From positions 1-64,000 of the forward strand of contig CAVZRO010000021.1 of NCBI GenBank assembly GCA_963777625.1: DNA of 64,000 nt, in the 5' to 3' direction. Made by a program: the position numbers and the translations under genes. The DNA comes from DATDIC01 sp963777625 (GTDB taxonomy: Bacteria; Pseudomonadota; Alphaproteobacteria; Acetobacterales; Acetobacteraceae). The notes beneath the pieces are model-generated. The model did not search any database, was not told the origin of the DNA, and worked only from the letters and a program-made list of their open reading frames with translations. Position 1 is the stretch's first letter. Each line of letters opens with the position of its first letter. This document shows positions 55,663-63,512 of this stretch, piece after piece.

Positions 55663-56607
55663 ATGGTAAACGATGAAGTATTGGCCGAGATTGAAGCCTT
55701 GTGTTCGCAGGGTGTGGACCTGAATATTGCTCTATTGTCTATGGACCTTCCTGCATCTCTCGTATCGGACCCGCAGGTTCGGCAGGTGGCAGAGAAGGGT
55801 CAAGCGGTCTGCATGGTGAAGCTTACTTCTGCACTGCAAAAGAGCGCGGAGCGTGGAAACGTCACTGCCGCAACTGCACTGCTAGGTCGGCATGAGCATG
55901 TAGATACCGCTCCGGTGGAAGAGAAGCCGTTCTCGTTTTTCGACAGCCCGTGGCCAGAAGGGTGTCATCGATATAACGATTGGCTGACTGCCGCCATTCC
56001 AGCCATTCAGAGCGGGACCGATATATCTATCATCGAAAGCTGCCGTCCTGCTTTATCCCAGGACGATATGGATTGGTTCGGGAGAAACATTCACGGCTTT
56101 TTAGACATAGACCTAATGCTCGCCGCGCAAGGCGAGCTGATGGTTGTCGGTGACGATGGCTCTATCTCGCCACGTCGGGAAAAGGATAATACCAAGTTCA
56201 ATTGGTTTAAGAATGAGTTGGAGTACTTCGCGGTGACTAAAACAGCCAAACGGATTGACCCGGATGCGGTCCGCAAACTGGCAGCGATGGGTTTCGACCA
56301 GAGGGTGATTGCTGCCAAGATGGACCTATCGCCTAGACAATTAACCTTTAGGCTTGGAAACGACCCCGTGCTCCACCGAGCATGGCAGGCGGGTGTCCAA
56401 GAGTGGAAGGCCACTAAGGCAAAGGCTCCGGGTCCGAAAAGGCGTGGACCGAAACCGAAGACCAGTCTCATTGCAGAAATGGATGCGAAAGAGAAGGCCG
56501 ATATAGCAATTCGGGTTTCTCAAACGCTCATGGCGAAGGCTTTGACCGGCAATATTGCCGCCTGCCGGTATTTGCTGGACCGGATATCACCTATTTCCCG
56601 AAAATGA
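55663..56607 (+). CDS. Element protein with duplicated HTH-like modules (terminase small-subunit-like?)
   Basis: Intact protein of 314 aa. The C-terminal half has an HTH-like block (RKLAAMGFDQRVIAAKMDLS, PRQLTFRLGNDPVLHRAW), a basic Pro/Lys linker (GPKRRGPKPKTS) and a terminal helix pair (VSQTLMAKALTGNIAACRYLLDR). The N-terminal 75 residues repeat this logic (GVDLNIALLSMDLPASLVSD, then KLTSALQKSAERGNVTAATALLGR; quoted in part). Such HTH plus 'KGN-x-x-A-x-x-x-LL' arrangements occur in phage terminase small subunits and related DNA-binding proteins, so that is a tentative guess. The ribosome-binding site GCAGGAG precedes ATG 55663. Confidence 0.5.
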   Translation: MVNDEVLAEIEALCSQGVDLNIALLSMDLPASLVSDPQVRQVAEKGQAVCMVKLTSALQKSAERGNVTAATALLGRHEHVDTAPVEEKPFSFFDSPWPEGCHRYNDWLTAAIPAIQSGTDISIIESCRPALSQDDMDWFGRNIHGFLDIDLMLAAQGELMVVGDDGSISPRREKDNTKFNWFKNELEYFAVTKTAKRIDPDAVRKLAAMGFDQRVIAAKMDLSPRQLTFRLGNDPVLHRAWQAGVQEWKATKAKAPGPKRRGPKPKTSLIAEMDAKEKADIAIRVSQTLMAKALTGNIAACRYLLDRISPISRK

Positions 56608-56614
56608 ATGCAGG

Positions 56615-56703
56615 AATAGCGGTTTAGCGGGTTACCAATAGCGGTTTACGGCATTTATTAGGTGTCAGAACCGCTATTCCGTGAGCGAATTAAATAGCGG
56701 CTT
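56615..56703. repeat. Iteron-like repeats AATAGCGGTTT
   Basis: Three direct copies (56615-56625, 56637-56647, 56693-56703, the last with C for T) and one inverted copy (56669-56678) lie within 90 bp, just after the 314-aa gene. Related ATAGCGG motifs recur at 59308-59317 and 59410-59416. They could be replication-initiator iterons or recombinase sites next to the serine recombinase gene. Confidence 0.55.
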
Positions 56704-56957
56704 TCGGGAATGAAAATTTGAAATTCTGTCGAGCGGTGCCAGGCCACCGCTCCCGCCAGTCATGCGTTCCCACCCCACCTGGCATACCGTTTACGCATTG
56801 CCTGTGGCGCGAATGTTGTCCGGCAACACTGTTGCCACACTGCACCACTGCATCATGCGCGGCTTGAACAGCCGCATATGAGCACAATTTGCCTTGACCA
56901 AACGATACACAACGCCATATACAATCCCACGACGTTCGGTGTGGGAGTGTGTAAATC

Positions 56958-57617
56958 ATGGCTGACGGCAAATTTATTTCCTACACGCGGGTCAGCACAC
57001 AGAAACAAGGCGCATCTGGCCTTGGTTTGGAAGCCCAACGTGCGGCAGTGGCGGATTCCTGAACGGCGGCAATTGGAAGCTGCTGGCCGAGTCACGGAAG
57101 TCGAAGTTCGGCAAGCATGCGGATAGACCCAAACTGGTCAAGGCGATGCACCATTGCCGTATCACCGGTTCAACCTTAGTCATCGCCAAGCTAGATCGCC
57201 TTAGCCGTGATGCGCATTTCCTGCTTGGCCTAGAGAAGGCTGGCGTGGATTTCGTAGCGGCCGACATGCCGAACGCGAACAAGCTGACCGTTGGCATCAT
57301 GGCCTTGGTGGCCCAGCAGGAGCGAGAAGCTATATCGGCCCGCACCAAGGCCGCATTGACCGCAGCAAAGGCGCGCGGAGTGCAGCTAGGCGGATATAAA
57401 GGTGGACTGTTCCGAATGCCCAGGACGGCGCGGGAGCCAATAGGAAAGCCGCAGAAGCCTTTGCTGCACAGATTGGCCGCTGGCTCGGGAACTCCGCGAA
57501 AGCGGTATGAGCTTGGCCCAGGTGGCCGCAGAGCTGGTGTCTCGTGGGATCCGCACGCCACGTGGTGGAACGTGGACTGCCGCTAGCGTACGGAATGTGC
57601 TGAACCGCATCGGCTGA
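56958..57617 (+). pseudogene. Serine recombinase (resolvase/invertase), multiple frameshifts
   Basis: Begins ADGKFISYTRVSTQKQGASG with the catalytic Ser in TRVST, then LGLEAQRAAV. After a shift: FLNGGNWKLLAE; then HCRITGSTLVIAKLDRLSRDAHFLLGLEKAGV (quoted in part), NKLTVGIMALVAQQEREAIS and RTKAALTAAKARG; then in further frames AFAAQIGRWLG and SLAQVAAELVSRGIRTPRGG ending NVLNRIG. At least four indels interrupt it, so as sequenced it is not functional. It may be truly decayed or poorly sequenced. Confidence 0.8.
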
Positions 57618-57656
57618 CTCCTAACCCTGAATCACTGACTCCGCGTGATCACCAAA

Positions 57657-57683
57657 GCCCGGGATTACGTCCCGGCCTTTTTT
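57657..57683 (+). terminator. Rho-independent terminator after the recombinase
   Basis: Stem CCGGGA/TCCCGG with loop TTACG (57659-57675), followed by CC and six T. It lies 40 bp beyond the recombinase stop. Confidence 0.75.
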
Positions 57684-57753
57684 ATTGATTCTGCGTATCA
57701 ATTGTCGGCTGTCAGAGTTCGCTAGCCCGCCTCGCCTTTTCACGGATCGGCAG

Positions 57754-57787
57754 ACCCGCCCGGCTTTCAGGCCGTGGCGGGTTTTTC
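57754..57787 (+). terminator. Second rho-independent terminator
   Basis: Stem ACCCGCC/GGCGGGT around a 15-nt loop (57754-57782), followed by TTTTC. It separates the recombinase from the convergent TOPRIM gene. Confidence 0.65.
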
Positions 57788-57893
57788 TTTGTCTGCGCCG
57801 TTCGTTAATTCTTCGATACGGAGTGGCCGCGAGGGAGATGTAAATAGTGATTAACATTTCGTGAGTTGGAATTCTTCGAGCGAGTGGGCGGCC

Positions 57894-59267
57894 TTATTCG
57901 TCGCCATCGTCTTCTAATGCACGATAGGCTTTTAGCCGCGCTGTAGCGGCTAAATACTCGTCCCCGGTCGTGAACAGCGGCGGCCTGGCTTCCTCATTCA
58001 AATCGATAGGGGGTAATTCGAAGGATGGCGGCTCAATACCCCCCAGGAGATCGCTCGCCCGTTCCTGCGCAGCCTCGAAAAACTCCACGGCTTGCCGTGC
58101 AGATTCCAGCCGCCCGGCTACCTCGGATCGCAGCGCCGAATAATCCGGGTGGTCGAGTAAAAACCGCTCAGCTTGGTCCCGCCAATCCCGCTCGGCATCT
58201 GCAATACGGTTGCCAAGAGTATCGTCATAAAAAGGCGCAATCGCATCGCGGGCGATCTGACGCAGATCATCGGGGTACAGGGCGATCATGGCATCTATTT
58301 CGGTCTGCTCACGCCCCATGCGCTCGCGCCAGTGATCGGCACGGCGTTCGGTTTCTTTTAGCGGGGTTGATGGCAGATCGAATTGCTTCACGTGGTCCAG
58401 CGTTAGGCCCGACGTGGTAAAGCTGAACGTCCAGGTCAGGAAACCGCAGGTCCTTAAGGGCCTGGAGCTTGCGGGCGACGCTGATAGGCATCTGGTGTCC
58501 GGCGGGATCGAAAGTCGCTAAAGTAGAAGACCACTGCAGGGCGCCCGTCCTGCATCGCCCGATCGGCCAATCCATAAACTTGCGTATCGCTGATCTCCCC
58601 GCTCGGCAGCAACAGCTCGCCTTCGACGCTTCGCGCGAGTGGGCGCAAGATGGCAGCCAGAGGAAGTCTTCTCCCCTATGAAGATCAACCGGTAACGCTG
58701 GCGCGCAGTCAGCCCGGAGCACTCGAACCTGGGCAGCGCTTCATTCAAATCCGGGACATACGCGCTTTCTCCCGCCGACAGATGCCATTCTGGGGTTTTG
58801 GCGCCCAGAACGTAGATCTCCGGCGCCGCGTTTCGCTCATCGACGATACGATCAAACGGCACATGCCCTAACCAACGCGCGGTTTTGGCGGCCCTGGTGG
58901 CGAACCACGACCATGATTCTTCCGTGTTCACGAACAAGTCGCCGTCTGGCCTCCGCACGTCTCCCTTCGCGACAATTCGATAAAACAGCCCCCGCAGGTG
59001 TATGGTCTCGAATGGACGCAGGTGCTCGCTCACCCGGTCAGCGAACCACACAGCATCACGATGCCCGGCAGATGTGTGCAGGCGATAGGGGTCATTTTGC
59101 GCCGCGAGCACGGTCAAATCCGGAAGCTTAAGCCTTGATTGCTTTTTCGCGGCTCTGATCGCACGCTCCAAGCGGCCGACGAAATCGGGCAGCGTGCCCC
59201 CGCCCGATTTTTCATACGGCAAGCCATGTGAAAAATCCGGCGCATCACCCGCACCGGTGGCCGTCAT
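57894..59267 (-). CDS. Spo11/TopoVI-A-like TOPRIM protein (Mini-A-like), three frameshifts
   Basis: After removing extra bases at 58661, 58511-58513 and 58408-58410 this is one protein of 456 aa. The N-terminal half carries IHLRGLFYRIVAKGDV, matching the R-x-x-[YF]-Y pattern of the catalytic 5Y-CAP helix of TopoVI-A/Spo11, with Tyr96 as candidate nucleophile. A TOPRIM-like half follows: acidic residue in LIFIGEKTSLAAILRPLA (Glu199) and the DxD-type metal motif in FYFSDFDPAGHQMP. The C-terminal 170 residues are helical. This layout matches the minimal TopoVI-A-like proteins (Mini-A) known from mobile elements, without a GHKL ATPase partner here. All three repairs restore motif-bearing sequence. 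It may cut or bind element DNA during replication; that is inference. Confidence 0.65.
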
Positions 59268-59453
59268 AATAGGTCATTTAGTTACATCCTATGCTTTGAT
59301 AATGGTGATAGCGGTTTCGCACCAGCTTCTAATACGTTTGATTGCGAGTGACGCACTGTGACAGGAAGCTCTGTAATCGCGCTACACGCGCGCGTGAATC
59401 GCTCTATATATAGCGGCCGTGTCCACTGCATACGTTGCTATAGCAGAACGATA
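59268..59453. promoter_or_regulatory. Leader of the TOPRIM gene with iteron-like motifs
   Basis: AT-richer gap between the primase 3' end and the TOPRIM start, containing ATAGCGGTTT at 59308 and ATAGCGG at 59410. These repeat the motif cluster at 56615-56703. Confidence 0.4.
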
Positions 59454-60888
59454 TTAGCCCAGCAGACCGTGTAGCTTCGCCACCCCGTGCGGATTCAGGC
59501 GGAAGCCCTGCGGCGGCTTGAGCCGAAGACCAGTGAACCCGCGTGCTGCTGTTGGCTCCTGCGTGGCTCGAAGCGACCGCCTAGCCACTTTAGAGAAGCG
59601 CGTTTTGCGCCATGGTACCTGCTCGCCGTTCTGCTCCATCCATACGCTGATAGGAGCTGTAAAGCTCCGCTACCGTATGTCCAGTGCTCAGGTGCCTATG
59701 TCGCAGCACTCGTCAAGCCACGTTAGTGACGGAGTCTTCTGCCTGAAGATATTGCATCGGTTGCCTGCCGTCACAGCTGAAGGCGGTGCCAATCCAACAC
59801 GCTGCCACTGCATGCATCCTTCAATCATCCATGCCAAGATGCCCGGCCATTCCGCTTTGAGCTTTTCACTGAGTTGTCTGGTCTCGCTCTTCGAGCGGGA
59901 TCGTCACGGTGAACGGGATAAGGTTGAAACGGCGCCTTATGGCGTGCGTCCACAGTCCGCAACCCTGGCTTATGGTTGCCGGCGATGAAAAGCTTGAATT
60001 GCGGGGTGAAGGTAAAGAAATCCTGGCGCATGAACCGCGCGGTGATTGGCGTCTCCGCCCGTCAAGGCTTTAATCTTCGACTTCGGCCCAGTGTCTGACC
60101 CTCTTCGGTTTCTTGGGCCGTCACCAGCCGCGCACCGCGCAGCATGGCGAGCTCGGTCGAATGCCGTTCGTTACGCCACTGGCAGTGAAAGTATCCATAG
60201 TTGCGACTGTGGCGTAAGTCACCCATCAAAGCCGGTGATGGCGTGTTCAGGAGATACGCCTTTACCGTTGGCGCCTGAACCGTGGCCGAAGAACAGTGCA
60301 TGTTCACGTGGTGATGCCGGTCAAGCTGAATATCCGGCCACACGCTGCAGGTACGCCTGGAGGTCTCTATCCTGGGCGGTGATTTTGTCCAGGAATGCCA
60401 GCCATAGTGGGCACTCTCCGCCCGGCGCGACGGTCGTCATCCGCGTCACAGTAGTCTGTGGGCACGGTGTCGCGTACGCGACCGGTACGGAGATCCGTGA
60501 TGCCGCCTGGAGTGCATAGCAGCCACGGGTCTGAATCCCATTGCTCGGGAATGGCGGCCATGCGCCGGTCGGCCCGTGCGAGCCTTTCCACGGCCGCTAC
60601 CACCTTTGCGCTTGCCAGCTTATCGGACGTGTGGGGTACGTTGCATCCGGCCGCTGCTTCTCTGCAGATCGCGCGGGCATGGTCGCAAACTTTGAGCGTG
60701 CTGTCTTTGCTCCATACGGCGCCGCTCCACCGGAGCCAGTGGCCCCATGCGTCCACGTACCGCAAGTGCTGCTTGGTGTTTTTCGGCGAAGGTTAGTGCA
60801 AGTCGATCTTCGCTGTAAGTCGGTGACTGATGTCGCGTCGGGTTCATATTCGGCGGTCAGGGTCCGTGCTGTTGCCGGCATCGTCCAT
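59454..60888 (-). pseudogene. P4-type (D5_N) primase-helicase, multiple frameshifts
   Basis: Phage/plasmid replication primase-helicase of the P4 alpha/D5 family, expected size about 478 aa. Segments in order, across several frames: SEDRLALTFAEKHQ, RYVDAWGHWLRWSGAVWSKD, DKLASAKVVAAVERLARADRR, WDSDPWLLCTPGG-DLRTGR (D5_N domain), the Walker A loop GHGSGANGKGV (60258-60292), ELAMLRGARLVTAQETEEG, MRQDFFTFTPQFKLFIAGNHKPGLR and a C-terminal RLKPPQGFRLNPHGVAKL. Every segment is well conserved but they lie in different frames, with at least six indels. The density suggests decay or very poor local sequence. Confidence 0.8.
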
Positions 60889-60935
60889 GGTAAGGAACTT
60901 CTGGACGTGGTCGTTGCCGAGTGCGATCGCTAAGG

Positions 60936-61239
60936 TCACCAGATGATGCCACCCGCCGCGCCAGCCGCCAGGGCGGCTTTTTCGAGTAGACGGTTTCCCA
61001 TCTCGCGAAGTTCTTCTTCAAACGCATCCGATTCGGTCTTGCGTTCGTGCCCGATCCAGTGCTGAGCCCATCCCGCCGCCGCGAGTTGGACCATCAGTAT
61101 CTTCCGATGGACGTCCTAGGTTGCCGTGTGCTATCAGCCCTGCCATGGCTGCGCCTGCGGCGTACAGCAGGTCGTCATAGACCCGTGCGGTCGGGTCCGC
61201 GTGGGGGCATGGTATGCGATGGAAAACGTCGGACAGCAT
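60936..61239 (-). pseudogene. Small element protein, one frameshift
   Basis: With one extra base removed near 61090 it reads MLSDVFHRIPCPHADPTARV, DDLLYAAGAAMAGLIAHGNL, then AAAGWAQHWIGHERKTESDA and a helical tail ending AGGIIW (100 aa). I do not recognise the family; small phage-type protein upstream of the primase, probably in its operon. Confidence 0.45.
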
Positions 61240-61342
61240 CGACCGCTTTGAGATAAGCGGGCGCAAGTTTCGTGGCGGGGTTGATTCCCGCTTCTTGTTG
61301 TGGCATTATATACATCCATTGGAAATTGTCGTTTCGTTTAGC

Positions 61343-61367
61343 ACGGCCGCCTTGGCAGGGCGGCCGT
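61343..61367. terminator. 9-bp GC-rich hairpin
   Basis: ACGGCCGCC and its reverse complement enclose TTGGCAG, followed by TTTGC on the plus strand. It lies between two minus-strand genes of the element and could attenuate transcription. Confidence 0.45.
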
Positions 61368-61377
61368 TTGCATTTGG

Positions 61378-61575
61378 CTATGCGGCTTCTTTCACCACCT
61401 GCCGGTTGATGAATGAGTGGATAGGTCCGCCGTGCGGATAAAGGTCGCGATCGCCGACCTTCACGCTTCGGCAGCTCGCCACGAGTTGAAGAGATTGTAG
61501 AGAGGCTTTTCGGAGATCCGCAGGATTTGCCGGGCTTCGTTGACAGTCGTTAGTAGGTTGGTTTCAGTGCTGCAT
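61378..61575 (-). pseudogene. Excisionase-like HTH_17 protein, frameshifted
   Basis: Segments TETNLLTTVNEARQILRISE, KPLYNLFNS and VKVGDRDLYPHGGPIHSFINRQVV read as an HTH_17/MerR-like excisionase fold (about 64 aa) after removing about three extra bases. Such proteins steer phage integrases toward excision or act as AlpA-type activators. Confidence 0.55.
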
Positions 61576-61691
61576 TGGCGTTGGTCCCGAGCTGGTTGTT
61601 GCGCGGTTGTATCTACCGGCAGACGGAACCAGACCACCTATACCTGATTGCATCCGCATTGCCGCCATGCGACAGTTGCGGGTGTAACACC

Positions 61692-61908
61692 CTATTCCAG
61701 CGCGCGCTCCACCACCGCTATTGCCGTATCCAGAATTTCCGGCTGCTCCTTCGCAATTAGCGAGCACTGCTAACAGGTGTTGCAATGCACCCGTGATGTA
61801 GCGTTTTGCCTGTTCGGCAGATACCGCAACATCAGCGGCGAAGGTGTTGCCGCCAGATGTTCGGAGAGTTTGCTCCCAGGTAAAAAGGTCATCAATGTGC
61901 TTGTTCAT
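61692..61908 (-). pseudogene. Small element protein, one frameshift
   Basis: ATG 61908 starts MNKHIDDLFTWEQTLRTSGG, then NTFAADVAVSAEQAKRYITG and, after removing one extra base near 61757, AKEQPEILDTAIAVVERALE to a stop at 61692 (71 aa). As sequenced the frame runs on to 61564. Helical, unknown function. Confidence 0.45.
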
Positions 61909-61932
61909 CGTTGGACTTCTTGCAGGTTGGCC

Positions 61933-62125
61933 TTATAGGTTTCCTTTTGCGGTCTTCACTGCCACCACTGCATCAATTATCCGCTGCATGTCTGTGCAGT
62001 CCGCAAAAAGGATATTGCTTTCGTATTTCAGCAGTGCTTCTTCGAGTATGCACGTCATCAATTAAGGACTTGAACTTGAGCCATAGCTGCATCAAGTGTT
62101 CGCTGTGACTTGTGTCTATATACAT
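61933..62125 (-). pseudogene. Small element protein, one frameshift
   Basis: ATG 62125 follows the strong site AGGAGA. It reads MYIDTSHSEHLMQLWLKFKS then LIDDVH and, across one indel near 62050, ILEEALLKYESNILFADCTD and MQRIIDAVVAVKTAKGNL (63 aa). Helical, unknown function, same operon direction as its neighbours. Confidence 0.45.
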
Positions 62126-62271
62126 TGTGGTGTTCTCCTGAAATTAATTTGGAGAACCCGCTTCCCGCTTGCGTTGACCCGGCCAGCGACGTATCTGTGA
62201 GGACCTTCCAAAATCCTTGTCGATACATCCTGGACCCGCGTATCCGCGAAGAGCGGTGCGCGGGTTCCGTT

Positions 62272-62427
62272 TCAATCAGCGCCCAGCAGAAGCATGTCGG
62301 CTCGCTTGCGCGGCACCATTACGCGATTTCCAAGCCGCAGAAATGGAATTTGACCGGTTTCGAGCGCACGCTCGAAAGCGCGTCTCCCTAGGCTGTACCT
62401 TTTCCTTGCTGCTACTCGGGTCAGCAT
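62272..62427 (-). CDS. Excisionase-like HTH_17 protein
   Basis: Protein of 51 aa: MLTRVAARKRYSLGRRAFER then ALETGQIPFLRLGNRVMVPR and KRADMLLLGAD. The pattern S-x-x-x-[AF]...G-x-I-P-x-x-R-x-G-x-R-x-x-[VI]-P-x-x is that of small HTH_17/excisionase proteins of integrated elements. No earlier start is possible because an upstream in-frame stop precedes it. It heads the minus-strand block of the element, near its right border. Confidence 0.6.
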   Translation of the reverse strand: MLTRVAARKRYSLGRRAFERALETGQIPFLRLGNRVMVPRKRADMLLLGAD

Positions 62428-62889
62428 GATCCGGTCGTCCTGTTCCTGTTCGAGCCGCGCCTTCTTGCTTATGACAACGGGCTCAAGGTCCGTGGTGTCT
62501 CGGTATTCGCGTCATCCGTAACGCTCCTTCGCCGCGATCTGCATCACAAGTAGCAAGAGCGTGCAGCGTCACCTATAGGTCATCGGCAGAGCCCCGTGTC
62601 ACTATGTGATTAACCTCGTTCAACGCACGTTTCCAGTTATCGGGCGTATAACTACCGATACGGCGTCACCCATAACCTCTCTGAAGCCAGGCGATTGCAA
62701 AGCACCCGTATCACTGTTACTCACATCAATGGAGGACAACAGCTCGACTTCCGGCCGATGAGAACCCTGGTGACCAGGGTGACCAGGGTGACCAGGGTGA
62801 CACCCGGAAACAGGGAACAAACAGCGTTGTCACACCCCCCCCCTCGTGGCCAACGAAAAACAGTTGAAACGGCTATCGCGCGATTGGGT
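62428..62889. other. Right border region with a 9-bp tandem repeat
   Basis: About 460 bp without a convincing gene. Three perfect copies of TGACCAGGG run from 62771 to 62797, followed by TGAC. The right attachment site may lie between here and 62970. Confidence 0.4.
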
Positions 62890-63327
62890 CTAACACTGAC
62901 CCGCTAGATAATCCAAACAGACGCCGATAGAGGCCGACCGCCTCTGCCTCTGTAAGACTGGAAATGCATGGCCGAATGGCGGGTGGCCGAGGTCGTGCGC
63001 GAGGCACGCCGCCTCTACTACCTCCGCGTCGACCCCAAGCTCATGGCAAAGATCCACTTGGTTTCGTTCGCAAATCTGGGCCAGGCGCCTACCCACCTGG
63101 GCCACCTTGAACGTATGCTGCTGCCGCGTATGGAACACATCCGCTTCGCCGGCACGGACAATCTGCGTAATGCCGGCCAGCCTGCGAAATGCAGAAGAAT
63201 ACAAAACTCTGTCGCGATCACGCTCGAACGGGCGTCGTTGGTCGCTACCGCTGACACTGTGACGACGCCGTTCGCGCTCATCGCTGGACCAGCCCAAAGT
63301 TGGGCTAAGCCACTTTGAGCCTCCCAA
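62890..63327 (-). pseudogene. dNTP triphosphohydrolase (dGTPase-like), 3' truncated
   Basis: HD-domain dNTPase, N-terminal part only. It shows RRPFERDRDRVLYSSAFRRLAG, ITQIVRAGEADVFHTRQQHTF (quoted in part), and the HD motif ACLAHDLGHPPFGHA. Normal proteins continue GEDALN... for 300 or more residues, but here the frame passes into unrelated sequence right after PFGHA (near 62970) and stops. The start is uncertain (TTG 63327). No remainder is seen on the left side of the integrated element. Truncation coincides with the element's right side, so a recombination or integration event is likely. Confidence 0.75.
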
Positions 63328-63335
63328 CCCTCAGT

Positions 63336-63512
63336 TCAAGTTTCGGACCTAACTCCGCGTTCCCTGAGTAAGCGCTCGCTGAATAGCGCGTTGGGCATTA
63401 TAAGTGTCAGCCCATCGTCCTGCAGTTGACGGGCCAGCTCCGAAGCACTAGGGCCTTGCGGATGCCTCCTGAGCAACGCAGCAGCCTTCTCAAGGTCTCT
63501 CTTTCCCGTCAT
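63336..63512 (-). CDS. Small protein upstream of the dNTPase, unknown function
   Basis: Protein of 58 aa: MTGKRDLEKAAALLRRHPQG then PSASELARQLQDDGLTLIMP and NALFSERLLRERGVRSET, predicted helical and possibly winged-helix-like. Its stop lies 8 bp before the dNTPase frame, so they are probably co-transcribed. Its ATG overlaps the stop of a 64-codon frame ending at 63512. Confidence 0.4.
   Translation of the reverse strand: MTGKRDLEKAAALLRRHPQGPSASELARQLQDDGLTLIMPNALFSERLLRERGVRSET

Larger units (their letters stand above)
51310..62430. mobile_element. Integrated satellite- or plasmid-like element, partly decayed
   Basis: An 11-kb block bounded on the left by a tyrosine integrase and on the right by excisionase-like HTH genes. 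It holds phage-type small genes, XRE and HigA-like regulators, a serine recombinase, a P4-type primase-helicase and a Spo11/TopoVI-A-like TOPRIM protein. Much of it is lower in GC than the chromosome. No capsid, portal or tail gene was seen. Borders are estimates because no attachment repeats were found. Confidence 0.7.
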
